From assembly GCF_937129435.1 (NCBI RefSeq), contig NZ_CAKZNF010000016.1, positions 1 to 64,000 of the forward strand: DNA of 64,000 nt, in the 5' to 3' direction. The number at the start of each line of letters is the position of its first letter. Position 1 is the stretch's first letter. Source of the stretch: an uncultured Parasphingopyxis sp. (GTDB lineage: Bacteria; Pseudomonadota; Alphaproteobacteria; Sphingomonadales; Sphingomonadaceae). Below the pieces are notes generated by a model that was not told the DNA's origin, did no database searches, and saw only the letters and a list, made by a program, of their open reading frames with translations. This document shows positions 51,691 through 59,489 of the stretch, piece by piece. Made by a program: the position numbers and the translations under genes.

Positions 51691-53195
51691 GCGGCGAATT
51701 CCTTCTCGATGGCCGTTCGGTCCAGCTTTCCGTTCGGATTGCGCGGCAGTTCGTCCTGCCACACAATGTCGCGCGGCTGCATGAAATTCGGCAATTCGGC
51801 TTTCAAATAGCGTCTGAGCGCTTCGTCCTGCACGCCATCGCTGCCCCGGACCACCAGCTTGATGGCCGCGCCCAGTCGCTCGTCGGGCACCCCGAATGCC
51901 ACGGCCTCTGCAACCATAGCACTGGCGACAGCGGCATCTTCGATTTCGCTGGGGCTCACGCGGTTCCCGGCGGTTTTTATCATCGAATCATCGCGGCCGA
52001 CGAAGCGCAGAAAACCTTCCGCATCGCGTATGACCGTATCGCCCGACCAAACGGCCGTGCCGCCATATTCGGAAAATGAGGGCGCCGGTTTGAAGCGGAT
52101 CGCCGTGCGCTCGGGATCCTGCCAATAGCCTTGTGCGACGAGCGGGCCCGCATGGACGAGTTCGCCCGGTTCGTCCGGCGCCGCTTCGCTGCCATCCGGC
52201 GCGACGACCATGGTTTCGGCAAAGGGAATAGCCCGGCCGATGCTTTCGGGCATCGCATCCAGCAGCTCGGGATCGAGGGTGGTGGAGCGAAACGCTTCGG
52301 TCAGCCCGTACATGGAGTGAATGCGCGCCGCAGGCCAGGTGTCACGCATCTTTCGTACCAGCGGCACGGGCAGCTTGCCGCCGGAATTGGTGAGCGTGCG
52401 GAGCTGTCTTGCGACGTCATCCTCCCATTCGAAGTCGACAAGCTGCACCCAGAGCGGCGGGACGCCTGCAAGAACAGTGACGTCATAGCGGCCAACCGCC
52501 TTCATCACGTCGCGCGGCATCAGATAATCGAACGGGATGACGCTTGCCCCGGCATACCAGCTGGAAAGCAGCTGATTCTGTCCATAGTCGAAGCTGAAGG
52601 GCAATACGCACAACGTCCGGTCGTCCGCCGCAAGCCCAAGATAATGCGCCACACTGACGGCACCGAGCCACATATTGGCATGGCTGAGCATCACACCCTT
52701 GGGCCGCCCGGTCGAGCCCGATGTGTAGAGAATCGCCGCCAGTTCGTCGGGTGAAGCATTGGACGGCGTCATCGCGTCACCCACAAGGGCGACGTCACCT
52801 TCATCGGCCGTGCGGCAGCCGGTCGGCACGTCGCCTTCTTCCAAAGATCTAAGGCGACTCGCACCAGCGATGAGCAGCTTGGCTCCGCTATCGGCCAAGA
52901 TATGCGCGACTTGCGCCCGTTTCAGCAGCGGATTGACCGGGACATGCACCAAACCCGCCCGCGCGGCGGCCAGCGGCATGATGCAGGCGAGCCGCGTCTT
53001 GTTGAGCCAGCTCGCGACGCGATCGCCCGGAATGAGCCCCTGCCCCGCCAGCCATGACGCCATCGCGCCTACGGCGGCATCGAGTTGGCCATGCGTCATG
53101 CTGCCCGTCTTGTCCGTCAGCGCGATCGCATCGCGCGCGCCGCGCAACGTCAGATGGTCGAGCGGCTTGGGCTCGGGATTTAAGTCTTTCGTCAT
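51687..53195 (-). CDS. Acyl-CoA ligase (AMP-forming), exosortase A-associated (TIGR03098-like)
   Basis: AAILYTSGSTGRPKGVMLSHANM, YGLTEAFRSTTLDPE, GDTVIRDAEGFLRFVGRDDSMIKTAGNRVSPSEIE. Confidence 0.92.
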   Translation of the reverse strand: MTKDLNPEPKPLDHLTLRGARDAIALTDKTGSMTHGQLDAAVGAMASWLAGQGLIPGDRVASWLNKTRLACIMPLAAARAGLVHVPVNPLLKRAQVAHILADSGAKLLIAGASRLRSLEEGDVPTGCRTADEGDVALVGDAMTPSNASPDELAAILYTSGSTGRPKGVMLSHANMWLGAVSVAHYLGLAADDRTLCVLPFSFDYGQNQLLSSWYAGASVIPFDYLMPRDVMKAVGRYDVTVLAGVPPLWVQLVDFEWEDDVARQLRTLTNSGGKLPVPLVRKMRDTWPAARIHSMYGLTEAFRSTTLDPELLDAMPESIGRAIPFAETMVVAPDGSEAAPDEPGELVHAGPLVAQGYWQDPERTAIRFKPAPSFSEYGGTAVWSGDTVIRDAEGFLRFVGRDDSMIKTAGNRVSPSEIEDAAVASAMVAEAVAFGVPDERLGAAIKLVVRGSDGVQDEALRRYLKAELPNFMQPRDIVWQDELPRNPNGKLDRTAIEKEFAA

Positions 53196-53256
53196 CGCTT
53201 GGCGTTAGGTCCCGTTTCGAATTGCCGCGTCGTGCGGCGCCCGGGATAGCGCCAAG

Positions 53257-54249
53257 ATGGTTGACGTAAAGTTATTCGATACGCTCGACGCCGTCGCCGC
53301 CGATGCGGACGGCGCGCTCGACCGTGCGAAGCAACCCGGTCTCTACAATCGGCTCGAATGGTATCGCCGCACCGTCAAAGACGGAAACCCGCATGCGCCA
53401 TTGGTGGCCAGGGCGCGCAACGCCAAGGGAAGCGCCTGGCTCTTCCTCGATCGCAAGCCTGGCGGCGCCCAAGCGCTGGCAAGCTGGTATACGCTGGATT
53501 TCGGTCTTTCCGGCGAGGGCGAGACCGAAGCGTCGACCGAGGCATTGGCGCGCAACCTCAAGCATCTCGCGCGTATCGAACTCTCGCCCGTCGGCGACCC
53601 CGAACCGATCGCCCGAGCATTTCGGAATGCGGGTTGGAAAGTGTTCGTCGAACCGAAGACCGAAAACTGGTTCCATCGCATGCCGAACGACTTCGAGACC
53701 TATTGGGCGAGCCGGCCGAGCCGGCTGCGCAACACGGTCAAACGCAAGGCGAAAAAGGCGAATCTCGACATTCGTATCCATCGGACGTTCGACGAGGCCG
53801 CATGGGACGATTATCGGACGATCTACGCGCAGAGCTGGAAAGGCGAGGAAGGCAGCTGGCCCTTCATGCGCGACTTCGCAGAGACGGAAGGAAAAGCCGG
53901 GACACTCAGGCTGGGCGTCGGGTATATCGACGGCGAACCGGTAGCCGCTCAGCTATGGACGGTCGAAAACGGTCAGGCGACGATCCACAAGCTCGCCTAT
54001 ACCGAAGCCTCGAAGAAGCTTTCGCCCGGTTCGATCCTTGGAGAGGCGATGTTTCGGCATGTCATCGAACAGGATGCGCCCGCCATTATCGACTATGGGA
54101 CGGGCAGCGAGCCCTACAAAGCCGATTGGATGGACGAAGTCCGGACGCTCTATCGCATCGAAATGTTCAATCCGCGCCGCCCCGGTGCATGGTTTGCCCT
54201 GGCGAAGCGCCTGATTTCCGGCCTTGTCCGGCGCGGCGCACAAGGCTAG
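53257..54249 (+). CDS. GNAT/CelD-like acetyltransferase
   Basis: RPSRLRNTVKRKAKKANLDIRIHRTFDEAAWDDYRTIYAQSW...IDGEPVAAQLWTVENGQATIHKLAYTE...IDYGTGSEPYKADW. Confidence 0.82.
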   Translation: MVDVKLFDTLDAVAADADGALDRAKQPGLYNRLEWYRRTVKDGNPHAPLVARARNAKGSAWLFLDRKPGGAQALASWYTLDFGLSGEGETEASTEALARNLKHLARIELSPVGDPEPIARAFRNAGWKVFVEPKTENWFHRMPNDFETYWASRPSRLRNTVKRKAKKANLDIRIHRTFDEAAWDDYRTIYAQSWKGEEGSWPFMRDFAETEGKAGTLRLGVGYIDGEPVAAQLWTVENGQATIHKLAYTEASKKLSPGSILGEAMFRHVIEQDAPAIIDYGTGSEPYKADWMDEVRTLYRIEMFNPRRPGAWFALAKRLISGLVRRGAQG

Positions 54250-54280
54250 GCGAGCCGCAAACAGGGCGTGAGGAAATTTC

Positions 54281-54553
54281 ATGACGTCAACCGGAGCCGA
54301 AAAGGTCGATCAAACGCTGCGGGCGGTGCTTGTCGACGTGCTGGGGCTGAGTGCGGACGAAGTCGGCAAGTTCGACGAGGGAACCGAGCTTTTCGGCGCG
54401 ATTCCGGAGCTCGATTCGATGGCGGTCGCCGGATTGCTCACGGAAATCGAGGAACGGCTCGGCATCTGGATCGACGATGACGAATTCGAAGCGGAAATGC
54501 TTGAAACTTACGGCAATCTCCTCGTCTTTTCGCGAGACAAGGCGCTCCAGTGA
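54281..54553 (+). CDS. Acyl carrier protein, exosortase A-associated
   Basis: 90 aa; LFGAIPELDSMAVAGLLTEIEERLGI with the DSM phosphopantetheine Ser motif. Confidence 0.9.
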   Translation: MTSTGAEKVDQTLRAVLVDVLGLSADEVGKFDEGTELFGAIPELDSMAVAGLLTEIEERLGIWIDDDEFEAEMLETYGNLLVFSRDKALQ

Positions 54554-55242
54554 GCCCGCCTGAGCCGCGCTATCGCGAATATGCCTGGCGCGACGGGCGC
54601 GAATGGATGCTCGAACTGGGGCCGGAGAACGGTCCGCGGCTGCTGATCCTTCCGCCCCTGCTCGAGGAGCTCAATCGCTCCCGAAAACTGCTGACCGACA
54701 TGATGCGCGACCTCGCGGTCGCCGGGATCCTCAGCGTGCTTCCCGATCTGCTCGGCACGGGCGAAAGCCTTCAGACGATCGATGCCACTGATTGGGAGGA
54801 CTGGCGTGACGCCATGACGTCACTCGTCCAGGAGCAGCAGTTTTCCGGCATTTTCTCGCTCCGCGGCGGATGCCTGCTCGACGACTGCAGTACCGTAAAA
54901 GCGATGCGCTTTGCGCCCGTTGCCGGGAAAAACCTGATCCGCGACCTGATCCGCGCGCGCGGCGTTACGGACAAGGGTTTCGACGCAGTAGCGCAGAAGG
55001 CCGTGTTCGAGACCGGACCGACCATGCTCGGCGGTTATCCGGTGCCGGTCGCGCTCGCCCGCGCGCTCCGCGACGCCGATCTGCCCGAGCGCGCCGATGT
55101 CACCACCGGCCGTTTGGAAAGCGACGTTCCCGACGCCGATTTCAAGATCGACGGCACGCCGGTCTGGCGGCGTGCCGAACCGAGCGGATCACCGGAATTC
55201 TCGCGCGCGCTCGCCAATAAAATCGTCGATTGGTTAGCCTGA
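54550..55242 (+). CDS. Exosortase A-associated hydrolase 2-like protein (TIGR03101-like)
   Basis: LILPPLLEELNRSRKLLTDMMRDLAVAGILSVLPDLLGTGES; between ACP and hydrolase 1 genes. Confidence 0.82.
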   Translation: MSPPEPRYREYAWRDGREWMLELGPENGPRLLILPPLLEELNRSRKLLTDMMRDLAVAGILSVLPDLLGTGESLQTIDATDWEDWRDAMTSLVQEQQFSGIFSLRGGCLLDDCSTVKAMRFAPVAGKNLIRDLIRARGVTDKGFDAVAQKAVFETGPTMLGGYPVPVALARALRDADLPERADVTTGRLESDVPDADFKIDGTPVWRRAEPSGSPEFSRALANKIVDWLA

Positions 55243-56060
55243 TGCGCAACCTGTTTGCCATTCCATGTGAAGAAGATTGGCTCGGCGCCACGCTGGACGC
55301 CGCGGATGGCGAGACCGGCGTTCTCATGGTCATCGGCGGCGGTCAGACGCGTATCGGCGCACATCGGGGCTTTGCACAGCTCTCTGCGGCGCTGACAGAG
55401 GCCGGCTATCCCTGCCTGCGTTTCGACCGCCGGGGTGTTGGCGATAGTTCGGGCGAAGATCCGGGCTTCGAAGACACCCTCCCCGAAATCCGCGCAGCGG
55501 CAAGCGCTTTGCGGGAGAAATGCCCGTCCGTCCGCAGCGTGATCGGCTATGGCCTGTGCGACGGCGCGACGGCGCTGGCCTTGCACGGCGCGGCGGCTGG
55601 GCTGGACGGCATGATCCTCGCCAATCCCTGGGTCGTCGAGGCGCAGGCGAACGAGCCGCCGCCTGCCGCCATCGGCAAACATTATCGTGAGCAATTGATG
55701 AGCCTTGATGGCTGGAAGCGCCTGCTGACGGGCGGGATCGATTACCGAAAGGCCGTCCGCGGCGTCATGAAGATCGTCAGGAAGCCCAAGTCCGAAGGCG
55801 CCGGCAGCCTGGCGGAGCGCACGGCCGCTGCCATGGCGTCAGGGCCCCTGCCCGCTCATGTCGTGCTCGCCGAGGGCGATGCGACGGCGATCGCCTTCGA
55901 TCACGAATGGCGAAAGGGCGCGATGCAGGCTCTTTCATCGGAACCGCGCTTCACCTGCGACCTGATCGATACCGACGCCCACAGTTTCGCGCATGACGGC
56001 AATTTCGAACGGCTGCGCGATAGCTGCCTGTCGGCGCTGGAGCGGTTTAAGGCCGCATAG
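55242..56060 (+). CDS. Exosortase A-associated hydrolase 1 (TIGR03100-like)
   Basis: VMVIGGGQTRIGAHRGFAQLSAALTEAGYPCLRFDRRGVGDSSGE...VIGYGLCDGATALAL. Confidence 0.88.
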   Translation: MRNLFAIPCEEDWLGATLDAADGETGVLMVIGGGQTRIGAHRGFAQLSAALTEAGYPCLRFDRRGVGDSSGEDPGFEDTLPEIRAAASALREKCPSVRSVIGYGLCDGATALALHGAAAGLDGMILANPWVVEAQANEPPPAAIGKHYREQLMSLDGWKRLLTGGIDYRKAVRGVMKIVRKPKSEGAGSLAERTAAAMASGPLPAHVVLAEGDATAIAFDHEWRKGAMQALSSEPRFTCDLIDTDAHSFAHDGNFERLRDSCLSALERFKAA

Positions 56061-56078
56061 AGCCGCCTGCGATCGCGC

Positions 56079-57032
56079 CTACCAGGCGTGATCAGCAGAT
56101 CCTGTCAGGAAACGCTCGGCATCGAGTGCCGCCATGCAGCCCGTCCCGGCCGCCGTGACGGCCTGACGGTAGATCTTGTCCATGACGTCACCGCAGGCAA
56201 ACACGCCCGGAACGCTCGTCCGTGTGCTGCCCGTCGCGACCTGGATGTAGTTGTCGTCGTCGAGATCGAGATGCCCCTTGAACAGGCTTGTCGCGGGATC
56301 GTGGCCGATGGCGACGAACGCGCCTTCCGCGTCGATCTGCGTGATCGCATCGGTCTTCGTGTCCTTGAGATCGATGGCGACGAGGCCGAGCGGATCGCCG
56401 TCGCCCACAAACTTGTCCACCGTCTTGTCCCACATCACGCTGATATTCGGATGATCGAAAAGCCGGTCCTGCAGCACCTTTTCGGCGCGCAGCGAATCGC
56501 GGCGATGGATCAGCGTCACATCGTCGCTGTGATTGGTAAGGTAGAGCGCTTCCTCGACCGCCGTATTGCCGCCGCCGATGACCGCGATCTTCTTGCCCTT
56601 GAAGAAAAAGCCGTCGCACGTGGCACAGGCCGAAAGCCCCTTGCCGCGCAGCAGCGTCTCGCTCTCAAGGCCCAGCCAGCGCGCCTGCGCGCCCGTCGCG
56701 ATCACGACAACATCGCCATGATAAACATCGCCGCCATCGCCCATCAGCTTGAACGGACGCTCCGAAAAATCGACTCCGCTGATATTGTCCCAGACGAGCT
56801 TGGCGCCGCAATTTTCCGCCTGCTTCTGCATCTGCTCCATCAGCCAGGGACCCTGGATGATGTCGGCGAAGCCCGGATAGTTTTCGACCTCCGTCGTCGT
56901 CATCAGCTGCCCGCCGGGTTCTACGCCCTGGATGACGATCGGCTCCATATTGGCGCGCGCGGCATAGATGGCGGCGGAAAGGCCGGCGGGGCCGGAACCG
57001 AGGATCAGCATTCTGGATTTATGGTCGGCCAT
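56079..57032 (-). CDS. trxB: Thioredoxin-disulfide reductase
   Basis: ILGSGPAGLSAAIYAARANMEPIVIQG, GLSACATCDGFFFKGKKIAVIGGGNTAVEEALYL, GVFACGDVMD. Confidence 0.96.
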   Translation of the reverse strand: MADHKSRMLILGSGPAGLSAAIYAARANMEPIVIQGVEPGGQLMTTTEVENYPGFADIIQGPWLMEQMQKQAENCGAKLVWDNISGVDFSERPFKLMGDGGDVYHGDVVVIATGAQARWLGLESETLLRGKGLSACATCDGFFFKGKKIAVIGGGNTAVEEALYLTNHSDDVTLIHRRDSLRAEKVLQDRLFDHPNISVMWDKTVDKFVGDGDPLGLVAIDLKDTKTDAITQIDAEGAFVAIGHDPATSLFKGHLDLDDDNYIQVATGSTRTSVPGVFACGDVMDKIYRQAVTAAGTGCMAALDAERFLTGSADHAW

Positions 57033-57132
57033 GGTCTCGTCCTGCGTGGTTGTGCCGGACGAGATAGCCTCGCCCCGCCGCTGCGCAAGCGACAGGCGCG
57101 CAGCCATTGCTTGATCCCCGGAAAGAGGAAAT

Positions 57133-57178
57133 TGGTAGCGGAGGAGGGACTCGAACCCCCGACACGCGGATTATGATT
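57133..57178 (-). pseudogene. 3' fragment of tRNA-Met(CAT), probable att-site remnant
   Basis: Reverse complement AATCATAATCCGCGTGTCGGGGGTTCGAGTCCCTCCTCCGCTACCA: part of the anticodon arm with CAT, variable loop, T arm, 3' acceptor strand and CCA. The 5' half is absent. Confidence 0.85.
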
Positions 57179-57208
57179 TTAACGGAAACATCGCGGAGAC
57201 GCGTCTAC
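57135..57208. repeat. att-like direct repeat, copy A (tRNA remnant plus AACGGAAAC...AGACGCGTCTAC)
   Basis: Shares GTAGCGGAG, GATTATGA, AACGGAAAC and AGACGCGTCTAC in the same order and orientation with 59278-59330. Confidence 0.65.
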
Positions 57209-58332
57209 ATCGATTGTGCCACACATTTCGGCATAGTTAATTCGAAGCGAGTTTCAGAGCGGTCAGAGAACACCCGCACTTCACCACCGTGAGCCTGAGC
57301 GATTTCCTTCACGATGAAAAGGCCCAAACCCAAGCCCTTCTCGCGATTTGAAACCTCCCCACGCTGGAAGGGCATGAAAAGCTTTTCGCGAGCCGCTTCA
57401 GGGATTGGGTCGCCCTGATTGACAACACCAAGGTGCAATTGATCGCGTTCGACCCGCGCTTCTAGCACAATAGGTTTGGACCGATCTCCATATCTGACTG
57501 CATTAGCCAGGAGGTTAGAAACAAGCTGTCCAATTCGGTGGGTATCGCAATCGACCTCTTCCAAATCCCAAAGTTGGCAATTAATTTCTACATCAGTAGC
57601 GACGGCTGTTATCTCTTGGACCACGTGATGCAAAACGTCTGCTAGACTGTCTTTGTTTGAGTAGTCGAGCGGGATGCCCGTCCCCAACCGCCCCCTGGCG
57701 AAATCGAGCACGTCGTCGATCAGGTCACTAGCGCGCACGAGACTTTTCCTCATCTCCCCTATTACGGTCGATGTGCGTTCGTCCGCTTCTGCATGTCGCT
57801 CCAATATCCGCGTCCCAGCCGCTATCGCCGCGAGCGGATTGCGCAGATCATGACCGAGAACGGCAATGAATTGATCCCGCAGCTCCAGTTGCGAGTGTTC
57901 ATTCTTAAACCGCTCTTCAGCCCTGACCCTAGCCTCGACCAACGAGCGCTCGAATTTCAATCGTTCGGTCGCTTTAAACAGCGTGAGCCGGGTAAACAGG
58001 TGCTCCCCGTTCGGTCCCCGCTTCTCCTTGGCATTCCCAATAACGGGAATCTTGTCAGCGTCACCAAGTTGCAGGTCGAACGCGATCTCGTGAGCTTCGC
58101 CTTGCAGCCGCAGCATCGGTGCGAGATGCGTCTCGAAAGCGATCTTGCCACCGAACGACAGGATCGTATGGACCTGCTTGCCCACCAAGTCGTCCGGTGA
58201 GCAGTCCAACCAGTCGGCCAAAGTTTGATTCACCTTCGCAATCCGCGCATCCGGAGTGACTGAGAGATACCCGCACGGAGCTTCGTCATAGAGCTCCGCT
58301 AGGTTCTCAGTTGGAATATCTGAGGAAGTCAC
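57205..58332 (-). CDS. PAS domain-containing sensor histidine kinase
   Basis: N-terminal PAS-like ELYDEAPCGYLSVTPDARIAKVNQTLADWLDCSPDDLVGKQVHTIL; HisKA LRDQFIAVLGHDLRNPLAAIAAG; HATPase NLLANAVRYGD and REKGLGLGLFIVKEIAQAHGG. No TM segment seen. Confidence 0.9.
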   Translation of the reverse strand: MTSSDIPTENLAELYDEAPCGYLSVTPDARIAKVNQTLADWLDCSPDDLVGKQVHTILSFGGKIAFETHLAPMLRLQGEAHEIAFDLQLGDADKIPVIGNAKEKRGPNGEHLFTRLTLFKATERLKFERSLVEARVRAEERFKNEHSQLELRDQFIAVLGHDLRNPLAAIAAGTRILERHAEADERTSTVIGEMRKSLVRASDLIDDVLDFARGRLGTGIPLDYSNKDSLADVLHHVVQEITAVATDVEINCQLWDLEEVDCDTHRIGQLVSNLLANAVRYGDRSKPIVLEARVERDQLHLGVVNQGDPIPEAAREKLFMPFQRGEVSNREKGLGLGLFIVKEIAQAHGGEVRVFSDRSETRFELTMPKCVAQSM

Positions 58333-59116
58333 GGATCGCGTTAGTTACCTCGTCTGGCGCACTAAGATTAGGGCAGTGCCCGGTCGCGCGAAGCAACCTG
58401 TATTCGCTGTTCGGCAATTTGGCGTGGACATATTGCCCGACTACTTCTGGAGCGATGATGTCTTGCTGGCATTGAAGAATGAGGGTCCGTGCGGTGACGT
58501 CCGGCAGATCCTTCCGGTTATCTCCGTAGAATGTCACCCTAGCGAATTCACGAGCGATGTCCGGGTCGGTTGCGCAAAACGATTTCGTCAACCGTTCACC
58601 CAATTCCGGTCTATCGTCGTTGCCCATAATCTGGGGTGCCATTGCCGCCGACCAGCCGAGGTGGTTCTCATCGAGGAAGCTTATCAATTCTTCGATCTGC
58701 GTATTTGAGAAGCCTCCCACGTAATCGTCGTCGTCGATGTAACGGGGCGATGGGCCGACCATCACGATCTCGCTAAAAAGATCCGGTCCCTTGATCGAAG
58801 CGAGGGCGCCGATCATGGCGCTGACAGAATGTCCAATGACTACAGCATTCCGAAGGTCAAGCGCGTCCCCGATCTCGACCAGATCTGACGCATAGCCATT
58901 GAGCGTCGAATACTTGGCTGAATCGTACGCAGATAAATCTGAGTGCCCAGCACCTACGTGATCGAAAAGCACGACTTGAAAGTCTGCCTCGAATTTGCGC
59001 GCGACGTCCTTCCACATGTGTTGATCACAGCCGAAGCCGTGAGCAAAAACTAGCGCTCGTCCCTCGCTGCCGCGCACCGACACATTGTTTCGAGTTAGAA
59101 CGAGATCATCCCCCAT
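58307..59116 (-). CDS. RsbQ/KAI2-type alpha/beta-hydrolase
   Basis: LTRNNVSVRGSEGRALVFAHGFGCDQHMWKDVARKFEADFQVVLFDHVGAGHSDLSAYDSAKYSTLNGYASDLVEIGDALDLRNAVVIGHSVSAMIGALASIKGPDLFSEIVMVGPSPRYIDD...LILQCQQDIIAPEVVGQYVHAKLPNSEYRLLRATGHCPNLSAPDE follows B. subtilis RsbQ (recalled) nearly end to end; Ser/Asp/His triad positions present. Confidence 0.92.
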   Translation of the reverse strand: MGDDLVLTRNNVSVRGSEGRALVFAHGFGCDQHMWKDVARKFEADFQVVLFDHVGAGHSDLSAYDSAKYSTLNGYASDLVEIGDALDLRNAVVIGHSVSAMIGALASIKGPDLFSEIVMVGPSPRYIDDDDYVGGFSNTQIEELISFLDENHLGWSAAMAPQIMGNDDRPELGERLTKSFCATDPDIAREFARVTFYGDNRKDLPDVTARTLILQCQQDIIAPEVVGQYVHAKLPNSEYRLLRATGHCPNLSAPDEVTNAIRDFLRYSN

Positions 59117-59246
59117 GCTCGGGGGTTCTAGAACTCTTTGCAGATTTCGCAAACTGCGATGAAGTTATGGATTGGTGAGAGCCAATGCTCGGTTTTTGAT
59201 AGGTGGCCTTCAACATCGTCCCTCCTCGCCCTCGAAGTCCACATCC

Positions 59247-59264
59247 TTTTCATAGATATGAAAA
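59247..59264. repeat. Small inverted repeat TTTTCAT-AGAT-ATGAAAA
   Basis: 7-bp perfect arms with 4-nt loop, extendable by outer ACAT/ATGT with a CC bulge; upstream of the RsbQ-like gene. Confidence 0.5.
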
Positions 59265-59277
59265 ATGTGAGCACGGA

Positions 59278-59330
59278 GTAGCGGAGCCGCAGATTATGAA
59301 CCCAACGGAAACGTGCGTAGACGCGTCTAC
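59278..59330. repeat. att-like direct repeat, copy B (degenerate) ending in the perfect palindrome GTAGACGCGTCTAC
   Basis: GTAGCGGAGCCGCAGATTATGAACCCAACGGAAACGTGCGTAGACGCGTCTAC; copy A with the T-arm portion missing. Confidence 0.65.
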
Positions 59331-59385
59331 GTAGACTTAAATGGTTTGTAGCGTCGGCTCTTGGCGATACTCTCTTATCCGGCGG

Positions 59386-59416
59386 GCGTCTGGTTTTGGG
59401 TGGAAAGCGGACATGG
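59386..59416. repeat. Degenerate palindromic repeat, GTCTG-n-TTGGGTGGA-n-GGACAT family
   Basis: GCGTCTGGTTTTGGGTGGAAAGCGGACATGG; relatives at 60955-61016 (inverted) and 61225-61252. Confidence 0.5.
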
Positions 59417-59489
59417 ACTCGTAGCCACTAAAACGTCTGTGCTTGGGCCGGTTTTGCCGGGAGGCTACATAGCTCTACCGGTTTAGCGG

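Noticed and set aside
57205-59116. Interpretation as a canonical sigma-B stress cascade (RsbQ-RsbP)
   Set aside because: The partner has HisKA-HATPase domains, not a PP2C phosphatase, and no anti-sigma or anti-anti-sigma genes are nearby.
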